Source: Roseiarcus sp963776665
Lineage (GTDB): Bacteria; Pseudomonadota; Alphaproteobacteria; Rhizobiales; Beijerinckiaceae
Reading direction: 5' to 3'
Assembly: GCA_963776665.1 (NCBI GenBank)
Contig: CAVZNQ010000023.1
Span: 227,569-291,568, forward strand
Length of the DNA stretch: 64,000 bases
The translations under genes and the position numbers were made by a program. Shown piece after piece: positions 17,234 through 25,650 of this stretch. The notes beneath the pieces were generated by a model. It did no database searches, was not told the DNA's origin, and saw only the letters and a list, made by a program, of their open reading frames with translations. How positions within the stretch are numbered: the first letter of the stretch is position 1; every line of letters begins with the position of its first letter.

Positions 17234-17749
17234 TCAATCGTATTGCGGACTCTTTCGAAGAGTTATCTTTAGCAGGCTTCCCGCGCTCCTCGCCGGCCGG
17301 GGCGGCGCCGCGGCAGGAGCCGGGCTGGCCTCGAACTGGGCGGCGATGCGGTTCAGTTTCGCGAACAGTCTTTTGCGGGCCGCGGCGTCGTAGACGGCTT
17401 TCCGCGCTCCGGCCTTACGATAGCGGTCGATGCTGTCGAGCACCTTGAGAAGAGCCCCGATCGCTCGGAGGTCGCCGGCGGCCACCGCCTCGGCGGCGAG
17501 GGCGTGCGCGCGTTCGAGGCGCACGAGCTGAAGCAGCGCATGATCGGTCGGGTCGTCGAGCTGCTCGCGCCTCAGGACGTCGGCGACGATCTGGCGAATC
17601 CGCCGCTCGCTCACGCCTTCCTCGAGCGCGACGCTCTCATAACTCCAGCCGAGGCGCAGCCGGGCGAAGACGCGCTCCCGGCGCTCGGCCTTGGTATAGG
17701 GATTGAGCCGGGGCCGCGCCGGTTTGCCGGCCGCTTCGATCACATCCAT
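17234..17749 (-). CDS. Helix-turn-helix protein of unknown function
   Basis: 171 residues. After a short basic N-terminus (NPYTKAERRERVFARL) comes a helix-turn-helix-like segment, LGWSYESVALEEGVSERRIRQIV (~33-55), resembling sigma-70 region 4 or terminase-small-subunit DNA-binding helices. A helical middle (~60-130) and an Ala/Pro-rich linker to a basic end follow. No enzymatic motif is seen. It could be a regulator or a domesticated phage packaging subunit; the sequence does not decide. The short repeat array lies immediately beyond its stop codon. Confidence 0.6.
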   Translation of the reverse strand: MDVIEAAGKPARPRLNPYTKAERRERVFARLRLGWSYESVALEEGVSERRIRQIVADVLRREQLDDPTDHALLQLVRLERAHALAAEAVAAGDLRAIGALLKVLDSIDRYRKAGARKAVYDAAARKRLFAKLNRIAAQFEASPAPAAAPPRPARSAGSLLKITLRKSPQYD

Positions 17750-17797
17750 GTCCGCTTTTCCTTTCCTCGCGAGTTCCGAAAAGCCGGAGTATAAAGC

Positions 17798-18796
17798 ATG
17801 ATTCTGGAAAAGGGAAGAAAAAACGCTAAAATCACCAACAATCCCAACGGCAGCGCCGCGGTGGAGACATTGCTGGATATCGACGTCGCGGGATCAGCCG
17901 CGCCTGGCGCGAAGATCGCGGTCTATTTCGCCGAATGGAGCGAGCAGGGATGGGTCGACGCTATCACGACGGCGATCCACGACGCCGTCAACAAGCCCTC
18001 GGTCATTTCGATCAGCTACGGTTGGCCGGAACGCCGCAGCATCGACCATCTCTCCTGGTCGCTCGCCGCGATCAAGGCCGTGAACGCCACATTCCAGGAG
18101 GCGGCGGCGATGGGCGTCACGATCATGGTGTCCGCCGGCGACCACGGGTCCGACTGCGGCCTGGGGGACGGGAAAGCCCATGTTCTCTATCCTGGGTCCG
18201 ATCCGCTGATAACGTCCTGCGGCGGCACCAGCCTTTCCAACATTTCCGGTCTCAACTTCACCGAGCATGTCTGGAACGACAACGACAACGATTGGATCAC
18301 CGGCGGCGGCGTCAGCGACGTCTTCTTCCCGCCGCACTTTCCGCTCCCTACCTGGCAAAGTTCAGCCAATGTTCCGGGCTCCGCCAATGACGGGCACAAG
18401 GCGCGCGCGATTCCCGATATCGCCGGCAATGCCGACGGCGCCAGCGGCTACACGTTGTTTCAGAATGGCTCCAGCATCGGCGCCGTGGGTGGAACCAGCG
18501 CGACCGCTCCGCTTTACGCGGGCCTCGTCGCGCTCATCAACGCGGACCTTGGCGAACCGGTCGGCTACCTCAACCCGAAGCTCTATGCCGCGCCGTCCAG
18601 CGTCTATCGTGACATCAACGATGGGATAAGCAACGCGCGGGGCGGAGCGCCCGGCTACAAGTCGGGACCGGGCTGGGATGCGTGCACCGGGCTTGGCTCC
18701 GTCAACGGCGTGGCGCTCCAGAATGCGCTGCGCGGCGCCGCGCCCGCGATCGCCAGCGCTCAGGCTCAACCTGGAGCGCGCAGAAAGAAGGCCTAG
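17798..18796 (+). CDS. S53 (sedolisin/kumamolisin) serine-carboxyl peptidase lacking its propeptide
   Basis: 332-residue catalytic domain of an acid-acting S53 peptidase. The triad is complete: Glu23 and Asp27 in VETLLDIDVAG, oxyanion Asp115 in SAGDHGSD, and nucleophile Ser234 in GGTSATAP. A Ca-binding-like YRDINDGIS and GWDACTGLGS close the domain. Family members normally carry a ~180-residue pro-domain (Pro-kumamolisin) and a signal peptide. Here the ORF begins just upstream of the catalytic domain and no pro-domain is found in the upstream 50 bases, where an oppositely oriented HTH gene starts. The product is therefore N-terminally truncated and may be unable to fold or be secreted. Confidence 0.82.
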   Translation: MILEKGRKNAKITNNPNGSAAVETLLDIDVAGSAAPGAKIAVYFAEWSEQGWVDAITTAIHDAVNKPSVISISYGWPERRSIDHLSWSLAAIKAVNATFQEAAAMGVTIMVSAGDHGSDCGLGDGKAHVLYPGSDPLITSCGGTSLSNISGLNFTEHVWNDNDNDWITGGGVSDVFFPPHFPLPTWQSSANVPGSANDGHKARAIPDIAGNADGASGYTLFQNGSSIGAVGGTSATAPLYAGLVALINADLGEPVGYLNPKLYAAPSSVYRDINDGISNARGGAPGYKSGPGWDACTGLGSVNGVALQNALRGAAPAIASAQAQPGARRKKA

Positions 18797-19064
18797 ACAT
18801 CGGATCGGGCGCGGGTCCGCGCTCGGCCCGCCTCGGCGCCAAGTTGGGCGCCGAGGCGGTCGTTTCCGATCGCTGCGCAAGGTCAGGCGGCGGTAGGGAA
18901 TGTCGGCGACGCCGCGTGAGGATGAATGTCTGAGCGTGTTCCGATGGGTTCTGCCCCAACTTACGCTGCGCGAACACGCCCGTTTTGCTACAACCGAACG
19001 CGCGTGATACACAGTTGCGCTGCTTGAAATCAGCGTTCAGGGTATCAACGTGTTTTGGAGCAAC

Positions 19065-19615
19065 ATGGGCAAAATCTTCAGATCGATTGCGATCGGGTCG
19101 ATCGGGCTCGCAGCGGCGGCGTGGTGCGCGGCCGCGCGCGCCGAGACTTTGACCGTTACCTGGACGGAGCCCTCGCTCGGGATAAGCGTGTCGTGGGAGC
19201 AGAGTTCGGCCCGCGCCGCCATTTGGTCCAGGTGGCTCTATCAGCGGCGTATTTGTTGACGTCCCTATTTCGGACTTCACGTCGACGGGCTCAACGATCG
19301 GTCGGTCCTTACACGGACATCGTGTGGGTCAACGCCAGTTTTGGTGGACTGTTCAATACACCGGAGGAACCGGTTGCTACTTACATCGTGAACGGCCCCC
19401 AGGCGTATTCCGGCGACGAGTCCGCACCGACCTTTCTGACGGGCGTTTATGACGGCACGAACCTTGGGACTGGCGCAGCGGCGATTGTGACGATTTCCAG
19501 CGGTGCTTCCCCCGTTCCGGAAATCTCCACCTGGGCGATGATGCTGCTCGGCTTCGTGGGCCTCGCCTTCGCGGGCTACCGCGCGTCGCGCCGGGGCGCG
19601 GCGTTGGCGGCCTGA
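19065..19615 (+). pseudogene. PEP-CTERM-like secreted protein, frame interrupted twice
   Basis: The ATG at 19065 (GGAG at 19057-19060) gives a signal peptide (IFRSIAIGSIGLAAAAWCAAARA) and ETLTVTWTEPS in one frame. A second frame carries GGSISGVFVDVPISDFTSTG near 19231-19300. A third carries YTDIVWVNASFGGLFNT to the end, closing with VPEISTWAMMLLGFVGLAFAGYR and a basic tail. That end is the tripartite PEP-CTERM anchor (PE-W motif, hydrophobic helix, Arg cluster) recognised by exosortase. The pieces join into one plausible secreted protein only if two single-base shifts (near 19200 and 19300-19310) are corrected. Confidence 0.7.
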
Positions 19616-19700
19616 ACCTGGGCCGCTTTCGCCACCAGGGCGTCGTGGGCCGATAGCGGCTCCGCACGCTTTCTCAGGGCGAAGCGCCTCGGGCCACAAA

Positions 19701-19834
19701 CGTCATGGCCGGGCTTGACCCGGCCATCCACGGAGCGCCGCACCCATAACCTGTGGCGGCGACGTTTCGGGGTGCTTTTTCGCGGCGACCGCCCGCGAAC
19801 CACGTAGTGGCCGGGTCAAGCCCGGCCATGACGC
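19701..19834. repeat. Pair of GGCCGGG-TTGACC-type palindromic repeats
   Basis: Two ~31-33 bp units in inverted orientation: 19701-19733 (CGTCATGGCCGGGCTTGACC...) and 19804-19834 (its complement, ending GGCCATGACG). Each is itself a hairpin (GGCCGGG/CCCGGCC). This is a different family from the GCGAAAGC units elsewhere and resembles intergenic repeats common in Hyphomicrobiales. Confidence 0.75.
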
Positions 19835-19881
19835 GCGCGAGGGCCGGGCGTCGTCGCGACAGGCGGTCCCCTCATCCCTGG

Positions 19882-19904
19882 CCCTTCTCCCCACGGGAGA
19901 AGGG
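19882..19904 (-). terminator. Perfect 10-bp hairpin beyond atoA
   Basis: CCCTTCTCCC - CAC - GGGAGAAGGG forms a perfect 10-bp stem with a 3-base loop, ending 10 bases beyond the atoA stop codon (19914). It fits a transcription end for the atoD-atoA unit, though no T-tract follows on that strand. The same motif is common as a dispersed repeat in rhizobia, so it may be a REP element. Confidence 0.5.
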
Positions 19905-19913
19905 AACGTTCCA

Positions 19914-20567
19914 TCAGTTCAGCGCCATCTCCGGCGGCTCGCCCTCGATGATGAGTTCAGCGCCGGTCGCCCTGACGATGTCCTCGACCGACACGCCCGG
20001 TCCGCGCTCGCGAAGCACGAGGCCGGCTTCGGTCGGCTCGATCACCGCCATTTCGGTGACGATGAGGCTCACGCGGCGGATTGCTGTCAGGGGCAGGGTG
20101 CAGCGGGGCACGATCTTGTGCCCGCCCTTGGCGGTGTGGACCATCGCCACCACGACCTTCCTCGCCCCGGACACGAGGTCCATCGCCCCGCCCATGCCTG
20201 GAACCATCTTGCCCGGCACCATCCAGTTGGCGAGATAGCCGCGCTCGTCGACTTCGAGGCCGCCGAGCACGGTCATGTCGAGATGCCCGCCGCGGATGAG
20301 GCCGAAGCTCATCGCGCTGTCGATCGAGGCTGCGCCCGGCATCGCGGTGACAAAGCCGCCGCCGGCGTCGGTGAGATCCGGGTCCTCCATGCCCTCGGGC
20401 GGGCGGGGCCCGAGGCCGATGACGCCGTTCTCGGCCTGGAAGAACACATGAACGTCCTTCGGCAGATAGTTGGCGACCAGGCTCGGCAGCCCGATGCCGA
20501 GGTTGACCAGCGTGTTCGGCCTCACCTCCTGAGCGACGCGGCGGGCGATGATTTCCTTGGCGTCCAT
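19914..20567 (-). CDS. atoA: Acetate/acetoacetate CoA-transferase beta subunit
   Basis: 217-residue family I CoA-transferase subunit B. The catalytic glutamate that forms the thioester intermediate is Glu46 in FFQAENGVIGLG, and the MVPGKMVPGMGGAMDLV stretch is characteristic of AtoA/ScoB. With AtoD it moves CoA between acetyl-CoA or succinyl-CoA and acetoacetate for use of short-chain acids or PHB breakdown products. ATG 20567 (MDAKEIIARR) matches the family; the longer in-frame ORF to 20684 is read from inserted DNA. Its partner atoD is 613 bp further away than expected because of an insertion. Confidence 0.93.
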   Translation of the reverse strand: MDAKEIIARRVAQEVRPNTLVNLGIGLPSLVANYLPKDVHVFFQAENGVIGLGPRPPEGMEDPDLTDAGGGFVTAMPGAASIDSAMSFGLIRGGHLDMTVLGGLEVDERGYLANWMVPGKMVPGMGGAMDLVSGARKVVVAMVHTAKGGHKIVPRCTLPLTAIRRVSLIVTEMAVIEPTEAGLVLRERGPGVSVEDIVRATGAELIIEGEPPEMALN

Positions 20568-21185
20568 CAGAAACCTCTCGCCGCCGGCCTTTGCGACTTC
20601 CGATAGCCGAGTGGCGTCATTGCCAGCTCGATGGCACAGGCGTCGATGCGATGCTTTTCTCGATAATCGTGACCGTCCCCGCATCGTGAAAGAGAGCTTC
20701 GGTAATGCTGACCGGCACGCCGGTCGAAACAGATCCCGGTCCGAATGAATTGATGGCGAAGGTCGCAGTTGCGGGGGAAAAATATTGGCTGGTGATCGTC
20801 CACCCCGGCCCGTTCTTGGGTCCGGTAAGAGTGTAGGTCACCGTTCCGCCAAACCTTGCCTCGACCACGATGACGTTGGACGAATTGTCTGCGGCGGTCG
20901 TCCCCTCCGTCCAATAGCCGCTTACGCTTTGGATGATGGTAGAGCTCCCGCCCGGGTCCGCCGATTGGAAGTCGGTAATGGTAAAAATCGCGGTTATTTT
21001 CGCTTCCGCGGCGGACAACGACAGCACGGGCAGCACGAGCGCGGCGACCGCGAAGCTTTTCCTTCTGATCATTGGCTTGGCCCCCGCCGCAACCTCGACA
21101 ACTCCGGAAAACGCCAACCCGGTCGTCTGCTTTTCCGGGAGAGGGAACTTGCGACCGTAGCAACAACTCGGAGCGTCCATCAGAA
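20560..21185. repeat. 13-bp direct repeat bounding a 613-bp insertion between atoD and atoA
   Basis: GCGTCCATCAGAA occurs at 20560-20572 and again at 21173-21185, 613 bp apart. The repeat spans the TGATG stop-start junction: at 21180 it is the atoD stop, and at 20567 it is the atoA start. Removing one copy and the DNA between them restores a normal overlapping atoD-atoA junction. The inserted DNA encodes the PEP-CTERM-like protein at 20617-21072. No transposase is present. Confidence 0.72.
20617..21072 (-). CDS. Secreted PEP-CTERM-like protein with degenerate anchor
   Basis: 151 residues from ATG 21072: a signal peptide (SFAVAALVLPVLSLSAAEA) and a Ser/Thr/Gly-rich mature domain (FTITDFQSADPGG, FGGTVTYTLTGPKNGPG, FGPGSVSTGVPVSITEAL) of the kind seen in PEP-CTERM proteins. 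It ends at TPVPSSWQ-stop. One base out of frame the sequence continues AMTPLGYRKSQRP, so a PEP-CTERM tail (PEPSSWAM...GYR) once followed but has lost its hydrophobic core and frame. The gene lies inside the atoD-atoA insertion, on the same strand as both. Function unknown; the loss should prevent exosortase anchoring. Confidence 0.62.
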   Translation of the reverse strand: MIRRKSFAVAALVLPVLSLSAAEAKITAIFTITDFQSADPGGSSTIIQSVSGYWTEGTTAADNSSNVIVVEARFGGTVTYTLTGPKNGPGWTITSQYFSPATATFAINSFGPGSVSTGVPVSITEALFHDAGTVTIIEKSIASTPVPSSWQ

Positions 21186-21833
21186 GGCCCTCTCCATGAG
21201 GTGGGTCACCAGAATGCCCGGGGTCTTGACCGCGTCGGGCGGGATGACGCCGACCGGCACGATCGTGTGCGGCTCGGCGATGACGACGTCGGCGGCGAGC
21301 GCGATGACCGGATTGAAATTGTGCGCGGTCAGCGAATATTCGAGATTGCCGTAGTAATCGGCCTGCTTCGCCGCGATCAGGGCGAAATCGCCGCGGATCG
21401 GCGTCTCGAGCAGGAACGGCTTGCCGTCGACCTCGATGATCCGCTTGCCCTTCTCGACCAGCGTCCCGATGCCGGTCGCGGTGAGGACGCCCCCCAGGCC
21501 GACGCCGCCGGCGCGGATGCGTTCGATCAGGGTGCCCTGCGGCGCGAGCTCGACCTCGATCTCGCCGGCGATCATCCTGGCTTGGGTTTCAGGATTGAGG
21601 CCGATGTGCGAGGCGACGAGTTTTGCGACCGCGCCGGCGCTGATCAGCTTGCCGATCCCTCGCCCCGGCCATGCCGTGTCGTTGGCGATCACGGTGAGGT
21701 TCTTCGCGCCGCGCCTGACCAGCGCGTCGATGAGGCGATGCGGGGAGCCCGCGCCCATGAAGCCGCCGATGAGGAGCCGCGCGCCGTCCGGTATCAGCGC
21801 CGCCGCGGCGTCCGCGGTGATGGCGATCTTCAT
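21180..21833 (-). CDS. atoD: Acetate/acetoacetate CoA-transferase alpha subunit
   Basis: 217-residue family I CoA-transferase subunit A, colinear with E. coli AtoD: LLIGGFMGAGSPHRLIDALV near the start, then ANDTAWPGRGIG, VASHIGLNPETQARM, PQGTLIERIRAGGVGLGG and NFNPVIALAADVVIAEP. It contributes CoA binding; the catalytic Glu is in AtoA. Its stop codon lies within a 13-bp sequence that also holds the atoA start, evidence that the two genes once overlapped. Upstream is the HlyD-family gene, on the same strand with 81 bp between. Confidence 0.93.
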   Translation of the reverse strand: MKIAITADAAAALIPDGARLLIGGFMGAGSPHRLIDALVRRGAKNLTVIANDTAWPGRGIGKLISAGAVAKLVASHIGLNPETQARMIAGEIEVELAPQGTLIERIRAGGVGLGGVLTATGIGTLVEKGKRIIEVDGKPFLLETPIRGDFALIAAKQADYYGNLEYSLTAHNFNPVIALAADVVIAEPHTIVPVGVIPPDAVKTPGILVTHLMERAF

Positions 21834-21914
21834 CTCTCGCGCTCCCGATTTTCCCGGTCAGGCGCGCGACGCAAAGAGCGTGCCGCCCTTCTGGGGGCGA
21901 CGGTTGCGCGGGCT

Positions 21915-23402
21915 CTATCGTTGCCCGGAAACGCGGCGCCACTTGGAGCGGGCGCGGCGGCGGATCGTCTCGGGGGACCTTCGCCTCGGTTCGGGCGTGA
22001 TGCTCTGGCCGCTCTCGAGGTCGAAGGTCTGCCCGAGATATTGGCTCGGCGGCATAAAGGCGTCGCCGCTGTGGGAATCGGCCGCCGTCGAGGCGGATCC
22101 TGAGGGCGGGTTGGCCGCGATCTGCTCCTCGAGCGTCTTGAGATCGGCGGAAGCCGTGGCCGCCGCGTTCGACGCCGCCGCGGAGGGCGCGGCGGAGACC
22201 GCGAGTTCGCCGCCGCCCGCCTCGGGCGTCGCGGGCGCGGGCGAAGTCTGCTGCCGCGGCGCGGCTTCGGGCTGAGCGGCCTGCGGGGCCGGTCCTTTGT
22301 CGGCTTGCGGCGCGGCTACGTCCGCCGATGCGCGGGCGAGGGTTTCGGCGGGAACCGGTTGCGGCGCCGCCTTGTCGGCGGCGAGCGATCCGGGCGCCGC
22401 GGGCTTGGCTTCGCTTACCTGTCCGGGGGCGGGCTTTGGCGCGGCAAGCGGCGGCGCCTTGTAAGGCTCGATCTGCACCGTCGCCGTCAGGCCGGCGACG
22501 AGCTTCACCCCCTCGGGAACCTCATCGATGTGGATGCGCACCGGAATGCGCTGGGCGAGCCGCACGAAGGTGAAGATCGGGTTGACCGAAGCGAGCCCGG
22601 ACGCGTCGGGCGTCGCGTTCGCGACATTAATGCCGCGCGCGAGCCCCTGAACCCTGCCGCGCAGCAGGGGGCTGTAGCCCATGAGCTTGATCGTCGCCGC
22701 GTCGCCTTCCTGGACGCGCCCGAGCGCGGTCTCCTCTAAATAGGCGTCGACCCAATACGAGTCCGAATTGACGACCGAGAGCTGGAGGTCCCCGACATTG
22801 GCGTAGTTCCCGAGCTGCGCGGAAAGATTGGTAATATAGCCATTGACGGGAGAGCGGACCTGCGTGCGGCCGAAATTGACCCTCGCCTGGTCGAGGTTGG
22901 CGAGCGCCGACTGGTATGCCGCCTCGGCGTTTGCAGCCTGGCTGATATATGTCTGCCGCTCCTCCTGAGTGACCGCGATGTCGTTGAGCTTTTCGCGCCG
23001 GATCATTTCGGCGTTGGCGTTTTCGGCCACCGCCCGCGCCTGCTCGACCGCCGCCTGCGCCGTCCGGACGGCGATCGAATAGTTCCTCGGGTCGATCAGC
23101 ATCAGGAGATCGCCCTTGTGGACAAACTGGTTGTCGGCGACCGGCAATTTCACGATCTCGCCGGCGACCTGAGGGGCGACTTTCACCACATAGGCGCGCA
23201 CCGTCCCGTCGCGCGTCCATGGCGCCCCCATGTAGTATTGCCAGGCCTGGTAGGCGAGCGCCGCCGCAACCACAACCGCCGCCAAAGTCGCCAGAACAGG
23301 CAAGACGCGGACGGACGACAGGACCGACCGGCGCCGAGTCGCTGGCGCGGCGACGTCGTCGCCTTTCAAGGCGTCGCTTGCTTTCAACTCGACGCGGGAC
23401 AT
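21915..23402 (-). CDS. Membrane fusion protein (HlyD/AaeA-like) of an efflux system
   Basis: 495 residues: a cytoplasmic N-terminus, one membrane helix (~34-56, VLPVLATLAAVVVAAALAY), then the HlyD core with biotinyl-lipoyl halves (VAPQVAGEIVKLPVADNQFVHKGD and RTQVRSPVNGYITNL) flanking a coiled-coil hairpin (~100-180). The extra C-terminal ~170 residues are Ala/Pro-rich low complexity and not part of the family core. Periplasmic adaptor for the FUSC transporter upstream. ATG 23402 overlaps the stop of the DUF1656 gene (TGATG), so the three genes form one translation-coupled operon. Confidence 0.9.
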   Translation of the reverse strand: MSRVELKASDALKGDDVAAPATRRRSVLSSVRVLPVLATLAAVVVAAALAYQAWQYYMGAPWTRDGTVRAYVVKVAPQVAGEIVKLPVADNQFVHKGDLLMLIDPRNYSIAVRTAQAAVEQARAVAENANAEMIRREKLNDIAVTQEERQTYISQAANAEAAYQSALANLDQARVNFGRTQVRSPVNGYITNLSAQLGNYANVGDLQLSVVNSDSYWVDAYLEETALGRVQEGDAATIKLMGYSPLLRGRVQGLARGINVANATPDASGLASVNPIFTFVRLAQRIPVRIHIDEVPEGVKLVAGLTATVQIEPYKAPPLAAPKPAPGQVSEAKPAAPGSLAADKAAPQPVPAETLARASADVAAPQADKGPAPQAAQPEAAPRQQTSPAPATPEAGGGELAVSAAPSAAASNAAATASADLKTLEEQIAANPPSGSASTAADSHSGDAFMPPSQYLGQTFDLESGQSITPEPRRRSPETIRRRARSKWRRVSGQR

Positions 23403-23614
23403 CAGCCTCCCCAACGCGCCACGACAAGGACGATCGAGGAGACGATGATAACATAGAGCGCGAGGTCGAACAGCGCCGGGTGCCAGACCTGCTCGCTCAG
23501 GCCAACGCGGTCGCCCGCTCGCCGAAGAACGAGGTAGATGATCCAGGCGAGGCCCAGGATGACCACAATCGGCGCCACAAAGAGGCCGAACAGGTTGATC
23601 TCGTTGAATCTCAT
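23402..23614 (-). CDS. DUF1656 small membrane protein (AaeX-like)
   Basis: 70 residues with two membrane helices (NLFGLFVAPIVVILGLAWIIYLVL and HPALFDLALYVIIVSSIVLVV). Family members sit between a FUSC transporter and an HlyD adaptor in aromatic-acid efflux operons (AaeX in E. coli). Its start overlaps the FUSC stop by 4 bp and its stop overlaps the HlyD start, the usual arrangement. Its role in the complex is unknown. Confidence 0.88.
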   Translation of the reverse strand: MRFNEINLFGLFVAPIVVILGLAWIIYLVLRRAGDRVGLSEQVWHPALFDLALYVIIVSSIVLVVARWGG

Positions 23615-25641
23615 GGGAGCGGCCGGTCGAAATAAAGGCGGAACTCGGAGAGCTGACCCGAAATCACCAGGATGCTCGCCCTGAGGCTCAGCAGGACGCG
23701 GGACCTCGAGCCGGGAAGGGCGCCGACCGTCCGGTCGATGTCCTTGAGACGCTCGATCGCTTCGCTGCTTCGTCCTTCGGCGAGCGCCGCGAGCGCTGCG
23801 TCGATCATCGCTTTCGGCGCAAAGCGCGGCGCAATGTGGCGAAGGCGCAGGATCTCCTTGCCGACCGCGACGGCCGCGGCGAGTTCGGCGCGCTCGAGCG
23901 GCTCGGCCTGGTCGGGCATCGCCAGCAGGCGGGCGACGCCACGGTTTTCCCAGTCGCGCTGCCTTCCGGGCGAAGGTCGTCGCGCGAGCCGCCTGAGATC
24001 GGCAAGCATCAGCGAGAGCAGCCTCCGGGCGCGGACCGCCGGCGACAGCGGCGGGATAACCAGCATGGCGATCACGCCAAAGCCGATGCCGGCAATAATG
24101 GCGATCGCGCCGTTCCAGAACCCCGACCCATCGTAGGTCATGCCATTGGTAATGTTGAGCATCGGCAGGAAGTTGACGGCCGCCGCGAAGGTCAACATCG
24201 GCCTCCACCCCCGCGCGTTCAGAAATCCCAAGGGCACGAGCACCAGCCCCAGGATCAGGCAAAAACTCGGGAAGCTCGTCGCTTTTGGAAGCACGCCGAA
24301 CACCACAATTGCCGCCAGGACCGCGCTCATGGCGCTTCCCTGGAAGAATTGGACCGATGCGGAATAGGCGCCGTCGCCTGCCGGCGGCAGGAGGATGACA
24401 ATCACCGCGCAGAACGTGATCGCCGCCACGCCATTCGGCCAGGCGCTGGCGACCCAGAACAGCGAGATCGCTCCGACCGCGATGACGGTCCGCGCGGCAT
24501 TCAGAAAAGCCGGCGCCCAGTCGGCGACGCGCAGGCGCGCCGTTCCCCTGACGGGGATCACGTCGCGGGGGTCGATTACGCCCGTCAGGCCATTGAGCGC
24601 GCGGGCCATGCCCAGCATGCCGACGGCCGCGTTGTCCGCAAGCAGCCTCTGCATAGGCGTTGCGGCCTCGAAACGCGTCAGCGTTCGCACCGCCGAGCAG
24701 CAGGCGTCGCGCAACTTCGCGGGTTCCTCGACCGAGCGGCTCGCGTTGGGCGAAAGCCGCGTCTGCGGCAGCAGGGCGTGGACAGCGTTGGCCTCACGCG
24801 GTGTCTCCGAGTCGCCATTGAGCGCGATGGCAAAGGCAATTTTGCGCCAGGACGTGATCGTCTCCATGAGGCCGGCGACCGCCCGCTGCAGCGCGGCCGA
24901 ACGATAGCGCAGGTCGGACGCCTCGCCGATCGCCGCGTCGATCATCGGATAGAGCGCGATCACTCGCCGCAGGAGTTCGCGTCGAAGCGCACGAAACTCG
25001 TTGAGGTTGGAGCCTGGAGCCGCAAACGCTTTGATAAACCCGTCCATGATCGCGCTCGACAGAGCTGCGGATTCCGTCGCAAGCTTTCGTCGCGAGTGTC
25101 CGAGATCGGTCAAGGCGAGCACGACGCCAGCGGACACGATGCCGATGCAAATCTCGATCGCGCGATTGATGGCGAACAGGAGGACGATGCCGTTGGAGCT
25201 GCCAACCGGCCCCAGAACGTCGATCGCAATGATCGCGGCCGTGTAGCCGGCGAGCGCGGCGGCATAGGCGGCGAAATTGCGCAATATCGTCGCCACGAAG
25301 GCGGAGGCCGCGCACCAGAGCGCAAGTCCGACGAGAAAGCCCACCCGATCCTGGCGAAAGAGCGCGGCGAGGATGACGATGGCGACGGCCCCGACCACGG
25401 TTCCGACCATTCGGAACATCGACTTGCGCAGCGACGCCCCCAGCACCGGCTGGCAGACGAGCGCGGCGGTTGTCGCCGCCCAGGAAGGTTCGCTGAGCTC
25501 GAGCGCAAACGCAACATAGAACGAGAGACAGACGGAGCCCCATAGCCTCAGGCCGAACAGGAACGCCGGCGTCGCGTCGCGCAACCATTCCGCCGGCGGA
25601 GCGCCGCTCGACTTGTCGATCGTGGGACTGGCCGCGGTCAT
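23611..25641 (-). CDS. FUSC-family inner-membrane efflux transporter (AaeB-like)
   Basis: 676 residues. Two hydrophobic blocks of about five to six helices each (first ~25-180, second ~370-520) are separated by a long cytoplasmic region and followed by a soluble C-terminal domain: the fusaric-acid-resistance/AaeB architecture. The LSEPSWAATTAALVCQPVLGASLRK segment is the family signature. Probably exports aromatic or other weak carboxylic acids with the downstream DUF1656 and HlyD proteins. The start codon lies 9 bp beyond the SDR stop codon, so the SDR could be in the same transcript. Confidence 0.9.
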   Translation of the reverse strand: MTAASPTIDKSSGAPPAEWLRDATPAFLFGLRLWGSVCLSFYVAFALELSEPSWAATTAALVCQPVLGASLRKSMFRMVGTVVGAVAIVILAALFRQDRVGFLVGLALWCAASAFVATILRNFAAYAAALAGYTAAIIAIDVLGPVGSSNGIVLLFAINRAIEICIGIVSAGVVLALTDLGHSRRKLATESAALSSAIMDGFIKAFAAPGSNLNEFRALRRELLRRVIALYPMIDAAIGEASDLRYRSAALQRAVAGLMETITSWRKIAFAIALNGDSETPREANAVHALLPQTRLSPNASRSVEEPAKLRDACCSAVRTLTRFEAATPMQRLLADNAAVGMLGMARALNGLTGVIDPRDVIPVRGTARLRVADWAPAFLNAARTVIAVGAISLFWVASAWPNGVAAITFCAVIVILLPPAGDGAYSASVQFFQGSAMSAVLAAIVVFGVLPKATSFPSFCLILGLVLVPLGFLNARGWRPMLTFAAAVNFLPMLNITNGMTYDGSGFWNGAIAIIAGIGFGVIAMLVIPPLSPAVRARRLLSLMLADLRRLARRPSPGRQRDWENRGVARLLAMPDQAEPLERAELAAAVAVGKEILRLRHIAPRFAPKAMIDAALAALAEGRSSEAIERLKDIDRTVGALPGSRSRVLLSLRASILVISGQLSEFRLYFDRPLP

Positions 25642-25650
25642 GGGCCAAAA

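Noticed and set aside
24000..25545. Long + strand open frame opposite the FUSC gene
   Set aside because: Arg/Asp/His-rich shadow of a GC-rich gene on the other strand; FUSC has clear membrane helices and family motifs.
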